Source of the DNA: Zizania palustris
Taxonomy: Eukaryota; Streptophyta; Magnoliopsida; Poales; Poaceae
Direction: 5' to 3'
DNA: 64,000 nucleotides
NCBI GenBank assembly: GCA_019279435.1
Contig: JAAALK010000287.1
Span: forward strand, 90,353,532-90,417,531
Under the pieces are notes generated by a model, which made no database searches, was not told where the DNA came from, and saw only the letters and a list, made by a program, of their open reading frames with translations. Of the stretch, positions 53,561-64,000 are shown piece by piece. The translations under genes were made by a program, and so were the position numbers. Position 1 is the first letter of the stretch. Every line of letters starts with the position of its first letter.

Positions 53561-54440
53561 ACTCCGTTGACAAGCTTATAATTCCAGACCCTTGACTATA
53601 TAACCTTTGCAATTTTGGGACTTCGAGTGAACTTGCTTTGTTCAGCAAAAAGTATAATATTGGGCTCTGCCAATCAATGATTGGTATGAAAGTACTTCTA
53701 CGGAGGGTGGCGGAGGCACCGAAGGGTTGACAAGCTCTACATAAAAAGCCCCTGCAGGGACATCCAATGCTCCGGCAGCAGCCTTCGCCAAAATGTCTGC
53801 ATGGTGATTATCTGCTCGTGGGATGCTCCGGACAGAAATCCCTTTGAATAATGCCTCTGTCTTGCAGATTTCTTCTAAGTACTTCACAATATGTGGATTT
53901 TGAGCCTAGAAGCTTTTGTAAACATGCCCTACAATGACCTGAGAATCTGTTTTGATTATAACCCAACTGGCGCCAAGTGCACGTGCTTTGCAAAGGCCAA
54001 GAAGGATTCCTTCGTACTCTGTAATATTGTTAGTGGACTTAAAGTTGAGCCTTGCAGAGTACATTGCTTTTTGCCTTGAAGGCGAACTTATCATAGCTCA
54101 AACACCAGCTTCGGATGCTTGAAACGCTCCGTCAGAGTACACTTTCCACACTCCTTCGCATGATTCTTCTGGATCCCATATTGCGGATGGAGTCCACTCT
54201 GCAACAAAGTCAGCCACAACTTGAGACTTAATGGCTGTTCTTGCGGTGAAGGAAATGCCGAAGGGGGATAGGTTGACAGCACATTTTATAATTATCCCCG
54301 TGGAGTCTTTGCTTCGGAGCATATCACCATGGGGATATGATGTAGGGACAATTACATTGTGTGCTAAAAAGTAATGCCTTAGCTTCTGTGAGGCCATTAC
54401 CAAAGCATACGTGAATTTATCGAGCTCAGAGTACCGTGTT
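53561..54440 (-). pseudogene. Tat-C archaeal-type RNase H
   Basis: VYSDGAFQASEAGV (Asp), NNITEYEGILLGLCKA (Glu), VIIKTDSQVIVGHV (Asp), and SIPRADNHHADILAKAAAG (Asp). Split by TGA near 54095 and by TAG at 53906-53908, where Tat-A has an Ala/Lys region and the codon before AQN reads Gln elsewhere. Confidence 0.82.
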
Positions 54441-55560
54441 TTTTCTCAGAACAAGCCTTCTGAAATGAAGTATACTGGGTTTTGCACTAGTTTTCCATTT
54501 AGCTCTATTTCTCTGACAAGCACTACGCTGACTGTAGAGCCTGTTGCTGCAAGATATAGGAGGAGAGTTTCCTCTGCAAGGGGCATAGTAAGCGTTGATA
54601 GATTTCCAAGGTATTCCTTGATTTCGTCGAAGATCTTCTGGCATTCTGGTGTCCAATTGAAACTTTCGGACACTTTTAAGGCTTTAAAAATTGGAGGCTT
54701 CGCCCCGCTGATCTAGCCAGGAATCTACTAAGAGCTGCGAGGCATCCGACCAACTTCTGGACTTGCTTCAAATTTTTAGGCGGAGCTATCCTTTGAAGTG
54801 CACTTATCTACGTCGGGCTAGCTTCGATTCCTCTGCTCGATACTAAGTACCCTAGCAGCTTCCCTTCTTGAGCTCCGAAGATACATTTTTTCAGGGTTGA
54901 GGCGGACTCCACATGTTCGGAGGATCTCAAAAGTTTCTGCTAAGTCTAGACTATGTTGGTGCTTTAAGGCACTCTTTATTACAATGTCATCCATATAAGC
55001 TTCGACATTTCGGCCTATCTGGTGACCTAGAGCTTTAGCAATAAGACGTGAAAAAGTTGCCCCGGCATTTCTTAAGCCGAAGGGCATTCACATGTAACAG
55101 AATACTCTGGAAGGGGTTATAAAGCTTGTCTTGGCTTCGTCTTCGCGTTTCAGCCAGATTTGATGGTAACCGGAGTATGCATCAAGGAAACTCAGGAGCT
55201 CAGAGCCAGCCATAGAGTCAACATGTTGATCAATGCGGGGCATGGGGTAGGGGTCTCGTGGGCATGCTTTATTCAGGGATGTGAAGTCAATGCACATGCA
55301 CCACTTGCCAGACGCCTTTTTCTTGATGAAGACTGGGATGGCCAACCACTCCATGTGGGCCACCTCCCTAATGATTCTGGCTCTTAGAAACTTTTCCACC
55401 TCTACTTTGGCGAGGTCTTTTCTCTCAGTTGACAGCTTGCGGAGCCCCTGGTGAATAGGTCGAACCTTAGGGTTGACTAGTAAGCTATGCTCGATAATGC
55501 TCCGCTCAACTTCCAGGGATATCTTCGTTTGACCAGGCGAAGACATCCAAATTTTCTCAA
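54441..55560 (-). pseudogene. Tat-C reverse transcriptase
   Basis: KWCMCIDFTSLNKACPRDPY, LLSFLDAYSGYHQIWLKRED, MPFGLRNAGATFSRLIAKAL, VEAYMDDIVIKSALKHQ (YMDD intact near 54990), and ESFNWTPECQKIFDEIKEYL. Frameshifts near 54880-54900 and 54690, and a stop at 55085-55090. Confidence 0.85.
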
Positions 55561-56350
55561 ACCACTTCTTCTAGCGAAGTGGCGATCTACGAAGGCAACT
55601 CCTTGACAAACTGAATGGGGGTATTCCCTGCCTTCTTTGACAATGATCCTCATGACTATATCACCTTCTAGGCTTGGCTTGAGGGAAGGGTACTTCGGAG
55701 GGTCCTGGGACCCCGGAGCCTCTTCTGAGTGCTCTTGCACACTGTTTACCTGCCAAGGATCGAGAGGTGGGCCATGGCCGTATTCTGCTCTCCGAGCCGC
55801 GGCTTTATCTCTGAGGATCATAAGGACTCCTTGCGTGGGCATTTTGAGGCACAGATAATTGTGGTGCGCCACGACTCTGAATTGATTCAGCATCCCTCTT
55901 CCAAAGATTGCGTTGTAGTCGTACGGGGCGTCGACAACATCGAAGATGACCTCTTCGACTCTAGCTAGGGTCCCCTCACCAAAATCAATCTCGAGGCCTA
56001 TTTAAACGAGGGCATCGAGAGGAGGGCCTGCGAAGCCTTGGAGTGGGTGAGCTGTTGGAAGTAGATGCCTTTGGGGAATGCACATTTGATCAAAGGCTTG
56101 GACAAAGAGTGTGTGAGCGGAGCTTCCACCATCGACCAGCACCCTTCGGGCTTCCACCCCTACCACATCAACTGAAATGATGAGGAGGTCAGCATGGGGG
56201 AACTTCACCCTGCAACATCATTGACAGAGAATGATATGGGCACATGGGACCACCCGGGCATTTCTGCAGCTGAGTTTGAAGTCCCTATATGTCCTACTTC
56301 ACGAACGTAATCTCTTTGTTGGTGCTTCGACATATTGCCGAGGGTCCCCC
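55561..56350 (-). pseudogene. Tat-C aspartic protease
   Basis: MKFPHADLLIISVDVVGVEA, then VLVDGGSSAHTLFVQAF (active site D-G near 56130; Asp after SSA changed to His). A stop near 56000 follows GPPLDALV; the remainder (NQFRVVAHHNYLCLKMPTQ) continues after a gap. Confidence 0.82.
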
Positions 56351-57803
56351 CTCCGGAGATGGGTAGGACCACTTGCTTGCCACGATCTTGAAGGTCTTAT
56401 TGCTTCGGTGGTGGCATAATGTTGGCCACCGGAGGTTGCATAGGGGCTTCGAGGTTGCCTGCACATCTGACAGCTTGCACGGGCTCCAGCCATGCTGCCG
56501 GAGGGGCTCGGTCAGCAGTGCTTCGATCCGAGGTTCTCTCAAGATACTCTCTCCGGAGAGCCAGTATGGACTTGCAATCCTTGGTGGCGTTGCTTCTGTT
56601 TTCAGCATGCAAACAACAAAGGAAAGTCTGGCTTTGGCCAGCTGGCTTCCTTGGTCTCGAGCCACTAGCTTTGTTGCCCTGAGCCTATTGATAGTTGGAA
56701 GGCATCTTTGGAGCGGAGGGGGCAATATTCAATACTTTGGAGCGAGGGTGTTTCCTTCTCCTTCTCTGATCATGAGAACGATTATCGAAGGGGGGTTGCA
56801 GAGGACTTGGAGCCCTTGGCTCCATCTTGACTTCTTGGGTGATGGTTAGTGTGGATGAAGCAGTCCTCCAAAGACACCGTTATTCTGATTTGGCATACTG
56901 CTCGAAGTATGCCAACAACTGTGCCACTGAAGACATCGGCTTCCGGTGGAGTTTGTCAAGGAGGCTAGGGTTCATTACACCTTCGTGCGCTGCATCCACG
57001 ATAGATGACGTGGACAACCCCTTGATCTGATACTTGGTGTGGGCGAAGCGAGTGAAGTATTACCGAAGAGTTTCTCCCGCCTGCTGTTTCACCTGAAAAA
57101 GGCTTCCAGTAGACATCGGCGCTACGAATGTCCCCTGGAAATTACTCACGAATTTCTTCTTCAACTGCTCCCATGACTTAATTGATCCTGGCTTTAGAGA
57201 CCAGAACCAACGAAGGGCTATGCCTTCTAATGCAAGGGGGAAACATTTTGCCATCGTATTTTAGACCCCTCCGCTAGCTTCTATTGCATGAGCGTAAGAG
57301 TGAGAGAATTCCCCGAGTTCAACCCCTCCAAAGTATTTGTGCAGCTTCGAGGCTCGGAACCTGGGATTGAAGCACACCTTTTGCAAGTCCATATGCAGCG
57401 GAGATTCGTCATCGAAGGAGGCGTTCTCGGTGCTCTCTCGGACTTGGGGGGCTTCGGGATAATAATCGGGGTCGTCGTCTTGATGCGACTCTGAAGTGGC
57501 ATGGTTGGCTTGAGGACGAAGCTTGTCCGTGGCCTACTGCCTTCATCTTTCCACCTCCACTTGAAGTCGGGCCATCTAAGCGGACACATCTTTAGGGAGG
57601 TTCTCACTTCCTCCAGAGGGGTCCTCCGGGTCTCGGGAACTGACATAGTCAGTTTGGAGCACGAACGGAGCTGTCTGAGGGGCTCCGGTTGCTTGGGGGT
57701 TATTGGCTACATCAGGAGTTTGGGGTATGTCTGAAGGTCCTGCCCCAGAGGTCCGAGAGGACCTTCAGAGGGGGCCAGTGGCCATACTCCGCTTGGGAGG
57801 CAT
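56351..57803 (-). pseudogene. Tat-C gag
   Basis: ATG at 57803 (MPPKRSMATG). Capsid pieces FPLALEGIALRWFWSLKPG, QLKKKFVSNFQGTFVAPMS and FQVKQQAGETLR at 57254-57060; zinc-knuckle half MHAENRSNATKDC near 56610. Frameshifts near 57640 and 56730 and several stops. Confidence 0.82.
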
Positions 57804-57993
57804 GCCTTATGAAGCCAAGCAGGTTCCGGAGAACGAGGGCTTCGAACGGAGGTAGAGGGCGAGAAAGGTCTTCGAACTGTACTTGAAGCCCCTTGCCGAA
57901 GGGTGCGCGAAATCCTGGGACTCTGAAGCTCCCTCCGCAAACGTACTTCGAAATACAGGCAGTGGTAGAGAACTAGCTTCTAGTACTAAGTTC

Positions 57994-58011
57994 CCCACAG
58001 ACAACGCTAAC
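57994..58011 (-). other. Primer binding site, Tat-C, diverged
   Basis: Minus strand GTTAGCGTTGTCTGTGGG; three to four changes from Tat-A and Tat-B. Confidence 0.5.
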
Positions 58012-58527
58012 TATTGGCGCAACGGATTATGCTAACAGGTTCTAAAGACCAAGAACTGACAAATGAAGTGTTTGTGAATGCGGACTATCTTAAGCCTCCA
58101 AATAAGATAATAGCTCGGAATAGTTCGAAGTGCGTATTGAATATCTGAATATTCGATGCCTCATACAGGCCGAGAAGGGAGGTATTTATAGGTAAAATCT
58201 CTAAGGAAAAGACCTTTTTACCCCTTAATTACAACCTACATAGTGGATACTATTTCGGTATCCCTTATAGGGTTAATATGGTAAAACATGCTCTAAGAAT
58301 GTTGATAAAGAAGATGTCTCATCCTTCTGGTTGTTTTCCACTCCGGAGGTGAAGCCTTTTGGAGGGTCTCTTCGGACCGGAGCCTGGACGGACCCTTCAT
58401 CTTCGAGCCCTTTAGTTTGAAGGGGGTCTTGGGCTCCGAGATTAATACTCTTGCATTTATCTTCGTCGTATAATGTATTTGCTTGTAACACCGAAGGATC
58501 ATGAGGATGAAGTATTTTACCCCAACA
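58012..58527 (-). repeat. 5' LTR of Tat-C
   Basis: 516 bp; plus-strand start TATTGGCGCAACGGATTATG, end TTACCCCAACA. TATA box (minus) at 58193-58200. Confidence 0.9.
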
Positions 58528-59485
58528 GGGAGTAAAGTGATTTTCTTCCCCTTGTTCACAAGTGTGTAAGTATTTCTCCTACCATGATGGGTAGCATTCA
58601 TGTCAAACTCCCATGGACGTCCTAATAGAAGTGAACAAGCTTGCATGGGTACTACATCACAATCATCAAAGTCATGGTAAGTGCCGATGAAAAACTGTAC
58701 CCACACCGATTGTGTTACCTTGACCTTACTACTATTATTGAACCACTAAATATGGTATGGATGAGGATGTGGACATGTGGTCAATCCAAGCTTGTCAACC
58801 ATATCTGAGCTCACCAAGTTATTGCAGCTCCTTCCATCAATGATGACACAAACATGGTGATCCTTAACAATGAGGTACATCTGAAATAAGTTGTGTCACT
58901 GGAGTGTATCGGCTTGTTCCACTTGAGTGTTCAGTACATGTTGTACAATCAGGTTATGGTATGTCTCTATGGTGGTGGTATCTAGGATCTCCTCTCCTTC
59001 GCTATCGACCTCCTTCTTACCTGCATTGTTAGTTTCCAAAACAATTGTATTCTCAATTTCACTAGCACTAACATACCCTCCTTGTTTGGTTGCGATGAAC
59101 ATCTATCACTAGCTCGAGCAGTCTCTCAAGGTATGGCATTTTCCTTTTCAATTGTGGTAGATAACTCTGCTGGATCGGCCTGTGCAGGCAACCAATGAAG
59201 AACTATTTGCTAGTGTTGAAGGGGCCGATGATCGGCCCTTCACCTCAACTCAAAGGGGACATCAGTCCAGGCAGATGGTGTTGTCTTGACAGTTGTAGAC
59301 ACCGATCATGGGTCATTGAAGTTTCCTTTCGACCTTGGCTGTCGTCCCTACAATTCTATTTCTACCTTCATAGCAAGGTGGAACAATCAATACAAAGAAT
59401 TATATTCTTTATAGTCAACAATATAGTATATTTCTCTCGTTAACCCACCAAAGAATCTAGCCATTTTAGACTCTTCATCCTCAAC
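58528..59485 (-). pseudogene. GyD2: gypsy gag C-terminus and protease fragment
   Basis: From the right: gag block with KMARFFGGLTREIYYIVDYK and LYRLFHLAMK (about 59470-59370), a linker, then HNLFQMYLIVKDHHVCVII and the protease site IIDGRSCNNL (Gly of D-G-G-S changed to Arg) near 58840, then VPMQACSLLLGRPWEFD and YTLVNKGKKITLLP. It is cut by Tat-C on the left and by the Tork-3 LTR on the right. This gypsy type is unlike Tat and could be the family of GyD1, but the two fragments do not overlap, so this is unproved. Confidence 0.8.
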
Positions 59486-60307
59486 TGTTGGGGAATAGGG
59501 GAGCTACGCTAGCTGGCAAATACAAAATTTCTGCCCTATTACCCTAGGCTCATGCGCGTGTGAGATCATAGATCGGTACCTTCTATCACACAATGTGGTA
59601 GGTGTAGCGAAAGAAGATGTTGGAGCAGCGAGTCTAGCCTCTCCTCGCTTCGTCCTTGCCGTCCTTCGCCGATCGAATTGATGAAGACGACGTAGTCGTT
59701 CACATGTAGACGTTCACGAGCGTCGCTATTGGATCAATGCCTCCATGGAGTCCACATGTACAGGGATGGAGTACCTCCCACAGCAGCGTGCTAGCACCAC
59801 ATGTGAGAGACGGGGATCATTGACCTCAACATTTGAGATCAAGAAGGGAAGGAGAGAACTCTTGGGTGGCTAGGTCTAATCTAGGCTTATTGCTCTACCC
59901 AAGACGTCCTCCTCCCCTCCTTATATAGTGCTGAGGGCCCATGGGCCGTACTTATCACGAAACCCTAAAACCGTAATAGATCCAATCTGTTTGCCCACGT
60001 CGAAACTTCCCATCCTGTATCAAAACTTCCGACAGGGTATTTTAGGTCTACTGATATAGTACAACACGCAACAGATCCAATCTATTTTCACCCACATTAG
60101 AACTTCTGATACCATATCAGAACTTCCGATCAGTACAAAATTCCCCGATTCCGAATCGAAACTTCTAGCTCATCGGAAGTTCCGATACCATATCGAAACT
60201 TCTAAAGCAACAATTGCTCTCTGTATCGAGACCAGAAATTAAATGAAACTTCTGATACTCACTATCGGAACTTCCGATCCATTGAATTTTCTTAGGCATA
60301 TCCTTCA
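59486..60307 (-). repeat. 3' LTR of Tork-3
   Basis: 822 bp; plus-strand start TGTTGGGGAATAGGGG, end GCATATCCTTCA, full-length match to 13075-13894. TATA box (minus) at 59921-59928. Contains several GAACTTCCGAT-type palindromes. Confidence 0.92.
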
Positions 60308-60320
60308 ATCTTCCACTTGC
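60308..60320 (-). other. Polypurine tract of Tork-3
   Basis: Minus strand GCAAGTGGAAGAT immediately before the LTR start TGAAGG, a usual copia tract. Confidence 0.75.
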
Positions 60321-61152
60321 ACAAGAACTAATTCTTTGCATGTTTTAATCCATCCCCTTAAGTGTGTGACCCGATAGGTTCATACACTAACGCCTGTTCA
60401 CAAGAAACCGTTTCCGTCTTACTAATCAATAGCAGTACCTAGCAGCATATATTGACCCCCGAAAGCGTACAAAATCAAATTTTCATGAACCTTGATGTAC
60501 TCAAGCACCAGTCCCTTTAGCTCATGCCGTCAGTCAAGCTCAAGGCGAGATACGTGCCACCCTTGTTGGTTAACTTGACATTTCACTGAATCAAGTATCA
60601 GATTCAAATCATGACTAACTCCTTAGTCATAGTGGCATGGCCATGCACATTTCGAATCCAATACCTCAAGGGGCCTAGAGATGACTCTCTCGTTATTAAG
60701 AGGGGTAAATTCCATCTTGACCGCTGACATCCCAAGACATGTTTCACAACGCACCTGAAAACAACCCTTATTACTACCCTATTACGGAATAGCGTTAGGA
60801 AGCATCTAAGTGTGTCACTACGCATTCTGGAATCAAATGAGGATCTCAGGTCCAAGGACTCTACAGGTACACCATTTTAGATGACAATTGTTGGCACATA
60901 ACAATCTCAATAGTATCTTAAGTGGGTCTGTCCAACACCATGTTCACCAACATGTGTCCACATCACTGATTTGACATCTCTATGTCTATGATCTGTGTAA
61001 CACAATCATCAATCAGTCAGATGTGCTAATCCATGTATCATCACTGTCCCACATGATGACAAGATTAGGGACCCTTTTGAACAATATCGTCATAAAGCAA
61101 AAAAATTCACATAACAAGTCATACTAATTAATTAAAAGCAAACGATATTTAT
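60321..61152 (-). other. 3' UTR of Tork-3
   Basis: About 830 bp with no coding signal. This segment is missing in Tork-2, where RNase H abuts the LTR. Confidence 0.55.
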
Positions 61153-61377
61153 TCAAGGAACAAGATATCGCCGAATTATATGTTTGGATTTCTGGTGCGA
61201 TCTAGGCTCCTTGGCTTGCACAATGGCACAACTATTATCACAATAGAGGCCCACTAGACTGGATGCACTAGGAACAACACCAAGCTCAGAAACAAACTTC
61301 CTGATCCAAACGGCCTCCTTCACCGGTTCTGAAGCAACGATATACTCATCTTCCATTGTAGAATCTGCCACCATCTC
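61153..61377 (-). pseudogene. Tork-3 RNase H, C-terminal part
   Basis: VADSTMEDEYIVASEPVKEA, LYCDNSCAIVQAKEPRSHQK and SKHIIRRY. Separated from the upstream frame only by TAA at about 61378-61380, where the family normally has CAA (Gln). Confidence 0.85.
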
Positions 61378-62715
61378 TTAATTAAACGTCTTCCAACTCA
61401 CTGCGCCTCCATTGATGCAGAACACAAAACTAGATTGCGATAGAGAATCATCTTTATCGGTCTTAAAGCTAGCATCCGTGTAGCAACTTACAACGAGCTC
61501 CTCTTCACCACCATAAACCAGGAACATTTCCTCAGTCGTTCTCAAGTACTTGAGGATACTTTTTACTACATCCCAATGACTTTCACCATGGTTAGATTGG
61601 TACCTGCTCGTAACACTTAAAGCATATGACACATCTGGGTGTGTACATAGCATGGCATACATGATGGATCCAATTGCGGAGGAATATGGGATCCCACTCA
61701 TCTTCTCTAGTTCATCAGGTGTCACAACACACTGAGTCTTACTAAGAGAAATACCATGTGACATTGGCAGGAATCCATTCTTAGAATTCTTCATTTTGAA
61801 CTGTTTCAAAACCTTGTCAATGTACATACTTTGGCTTAATCCGATTAACCGTTTTGATCTATCTCTATAGATCTTTATGCCCAAAATGTATGCTACCTCT
61901 CCAAGATCTTTCATCAAAAAACTATTTTTTAGTAACGTCTTGACAACATTCAACAAAGGAATGTCATTTCCGATCAACAATATGTCATCTACATATAGGG
62001 CCAAAAACACAAGTGAGCTCCCACTAGCCTTTTTGTAAACACAAGGCTCTTTTTCGTTCTTGATGAAGCCAAACCCTTTGACTACCTCATCAAAATGAAG
62101 ATTCCAACTCCGAGAAGCGTGCTTCAATCCATAAATGGACTTTAGCAACTTACAAACTTTCCTAGCATTCTCCGGACCGTCAAGACCTTCAAGTTGTGTC
62201 ATGTACACATCCTCACTTAGGTTTCCATTTAGGAAAGCTGTCTTGACATCCATTTGCCATATCTCATAATCATAAAATGCGGAAATGGCTAGGATGATCC
62301 GAATATACTTGAGCATAGTGATGGGTGAAAACGTTCCATCATAATCAACACCTTGAATCTTTCTAAAACCTTTTGTCCCCAATCGTACCTTAGAGATGTG
62401 AACATTTCCATCAACATCTATATTTTTCTTGAAAATCCATTTACACTCAAGAGTTTTTACACCATCGGGTGGATCAACCAAGTTCCAAACATGGTTAACT
62501 CGCATGGACTCCAACTCGAATGCAATGGCTTCAAGCCATTTCTCAGTGTCTGGTCCCATCACTGCTTCCGCATAGGTCTTGGTATCATTGTTGTCTAACA
62601 GCAACATGTCACGATGCCCAGTGGTCAAGAACATGTACCTCTCTGGCACATGGAATACTCTCCCAGACCTCCGTGGGGCTAGCGCATCCACAACAGGGTC
62701 AGCAACATCTTGCAT
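61378..62715 (-). pseudogene. Tork-3 reverse transcriptase and start of RNase H
   Basis: 445 open codons. WLEAIAFELESMRVNHVWNL, CKWIFKKNIDVDGNVHISKV, GVDYDGTFSPITMLKYIRII, WQMDVKTAFLNGNLSEDVYM, LALYVDDILLIGNDIPLL (YVDD intact), DLGEVAYILGIKIYRD, then RNase H start CYTDASFKTDKDDSLSQS. The catalytic Asp residues of RT are all present, making this the best preserved copia domain in the window. Confidence 0.9.
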
Positions 62716-62873
62716 CTCCTATTCTGGTTCAGTGGGATCTGGAACACTTTCTAGTGGCTCTCGAATCTCTTCAAGATGCACAGTCCTCCCACTAACTCCT
62801 TTTGAGAGAAACTCTTTCTCAAGGAACACACTTTTTTGAGCGACAAACACTTTGCCCTCCTCTCTATTATAGA
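62716..62873 (-). pseudogene. Tork-3 integrase-RT linker fragment
   Basis: KEFLSKGVSGRTVHLEEIRE and PLESVPDPTEPE, like Tork-1 near 9650-9790. It is cut at 62874 inside the IIENRE/YNREEGK block. Confidence 0.75.
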
Positions 62874-64000
62874 TGAAAAACCAAGTGTGGTTTCTGTCTG
62901 GATGATGAGTGATTGACAAGGATGAGCATCTGAGAATTCGAGCGATGGAGTGTTGGTTTGAGTGCATCGAGGGGTTCGATGTAAAATGGAGGTTTGGCTG
63001 CCGAGGGTTTCGGTGGTGCGTTGCATTCTTGTTTTGGATTGTCTTGTTTGTGCAGGGAGGAGATGCTGACCGACTGTCAATGGCGGGTGATCGAGGGTCG
63101 AGCGGGGAGCTTGATGCCGGAGGATCAGGGAGGCCGGGCGAAGTTGGAGAAGATCTCAAGAGTGCACGAAGAGACGGAGTGAGACTTGGATGGACCGCTA
63201 ACTGCGACGGTGTGTCGACCTAGTTCGCGAGAGGAAGGCCAAGACAAGCATTCAGGTGGTTCGAGGGGATCGAGAGTGGAAGTGTCTTGCTGGCACTCGG
63301 AGTCGCGAAGCGGTGTCATGAGTCGAAGGGTTGAGAGGCTTTGTCGGTTTTTGCTGAAAACCATCGAAACGTTTAATGTTTTTGTGAATTCAATAAATTT
63401 GTGTCTAGTATTAGTTTAAATTTTCAGTTTTGTAGTGTAATCTCTTGGTATAATTTTTGGAGTGGTTCTACTATGAAATTATATTAAAAGGAGAGTCATT
63501 TTGTAATTTTACTTTTAGTTTTTATAGGGTAATTTTCAGAATTGCTAAATCTGAAATTACTAAGGGTCTATGTGTCAAATGGGGGCTTCTAGAAGTTGAG
63601 TTGGTCGGATATTATCCCCCAAGTTGGCTGAACCATTTGAGCACTTTAGAGATAAATTTTTCCAATGAAAAAGATGAGAAAACTTGAGTTTGCAGCAGCT
63701 TTGGATGAGGAACAGTGATTTCCAGCAATTTTTCGGATTCTCCACAAGAATTTCGACAATACTGTTCCTGGTAAGTCTGTTTCCAGCACTGGTTCATTTT
63801 GTGGTTAAATTCGATTTTGTGCTGCGTTTTCTAGAAAATCTAGTGCAGAAGTCGATGTTGAAGATTATGTAACTTTCGTTGAGAATAGTTTGAATGATCC
63901 ATTTTCGAAAGTTACAACATGTTTCTGTGATGTATTCTGAATTATTTTTCTGCTCAAAGTAGGCACCACAGTGCTGAAAAAATTATTCTGAAAAGTGGTA
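62874..64000 (+). repeat. Long SIRE-type LTR, copy iii, runs off the window
   Basis: Plus orientation, start TGAAAAACCAAGTGTGG after ATAGA (62869-62873, probable target duplication). Colinear with copy i (reverse of 35615-34480) and copy ii (41464 onwards), including GGGTTTCGGTGGTGCGTTG and TTGCTGAAAACCAT. Whether it is a solo LTR or the edge of a full element cannot be seen. Confidence 0.88.

Larger units (their letters stand above)
46969..58527 (-). mobile_element. Tat-C: third Tat-lineage Ty3/gypsy copy, highly decayed
   Basis: Same order as Tat-B: right LTR 58012-58527, PBS, gag-pol, tandem repeat, antisense gene, polypurine tract, then only the last ~140 bp of the left LTR. Because the left LTR is cut, no target duplication can be checked. 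It carries the most stops of the three copies. Confidence 0.9.
59486..62873 (-). mobile_element. Tork-3: Ty1/copia element, 3' half
   Basis: Minus strand: integrase end, RT, RNase H, 3' UTR, polypurine tract, 3' LTR. Inserted in GyD2; the likely duplicated pentamer at the left edge is TCAAC (59481-59485), but the other end is outside the window. Interrupted at 62874 by a long SIRE LTR. Confidence 0.88.

Noticed and set aside
1..64000. Host protein-coding genes
   Set aside because: Every coding block recognised belongs to a retrotransposon family; the remaining stretches are LTRs, UTRs or tandem repeats.

Overview
This window is plant nuclear DNA made entirely of nested and broken LTR retrotransposons. 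I found no host gene, tRNA, rRNA or CRISPR array. The element families (Tat-lineage Ty3/gypsy with an antisense gene, Tork-like and SIRE/Maximus-like Ty1/copia, a chromovirus-like gypsy) point to a monocot, probably a grass. That assignment is inference from family resemblance. The density of nesting suggests heterochromatic, perhaps pericentromeric, sequence.

Layout, left to right. (1) 1-9165: Tat-A, a Tat-lineage gypsy element cut by the window edge; gag-pol on the minus strand, an extra spliced gene on the plus strand. (2) 9166-13894: Tork-1, a minus-strand copia whose reverse transcriptase is interrupted by Tat-A; its 5' LTR (13075-13894) directly abuts the RNase H end of a second copy, Tork-2 (13895-15093 plus 26367-28105). 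(3) 15094-26366: Tat-B, a complete 11,273-bp Tat element with two 495-bp LTRs and an ATAGA target duplication, inserted into Tork-2. (4) 28106-31588: GyD1, the RT-to-3'-LTR half of another gypsy family. (5) 31589-46968: a SIRE-like element on the minus strand, carrying a 2.78-kb second-type LTR at 32837-35615 and an inserted plus-strand solo LTR at 41464-44230 with a TACTC duplication. (6) 46969-58527: Tat-C, a third and more decayed Tat copy whose left LTR is truncated. (7) 58528-59485: GyD2, a gag-protease fragment of a gypsy element. (8) 59486-62873: Tork-3, with the best preserved copia reverse transcriptase. (9) 62874-64000: a third copy of the long SIRE LTR, running off the window.

The most interesting feature is shared by the three Tat copies. 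Each carries, between pol and the 3' LTR and on the opposite strand, a multi-exon protein gene. Introns interrupt it at the same places in different copies, two of them in matching phase in Tat-B and Tat-C and one in phase in all three. A TATA box lies about 100-110 bp upstream of the ATG in both copies where this can be seen. The N-terminus resembles the plant 'putative gypsy type transposon' domain; an Ala/Pro/Glu-rich linker, a coiled coil and a conserved C-terminal domain follow. This gene converges with gag-pol on a 117-118-bp tandem repeat array present in all three copies. gag-pol is a single reading frame encoding gag, protease, RT, an archaeal-type RNase H and integrase.

Every coding region is broken by stops or frameshifts, so no element here looks autonomous. 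Where copies can be compared, most stops are CAG/CAA, CGA or TGG turned into TAG, TAA or TGA, the pattern expected from deamination of methylated cytosine.
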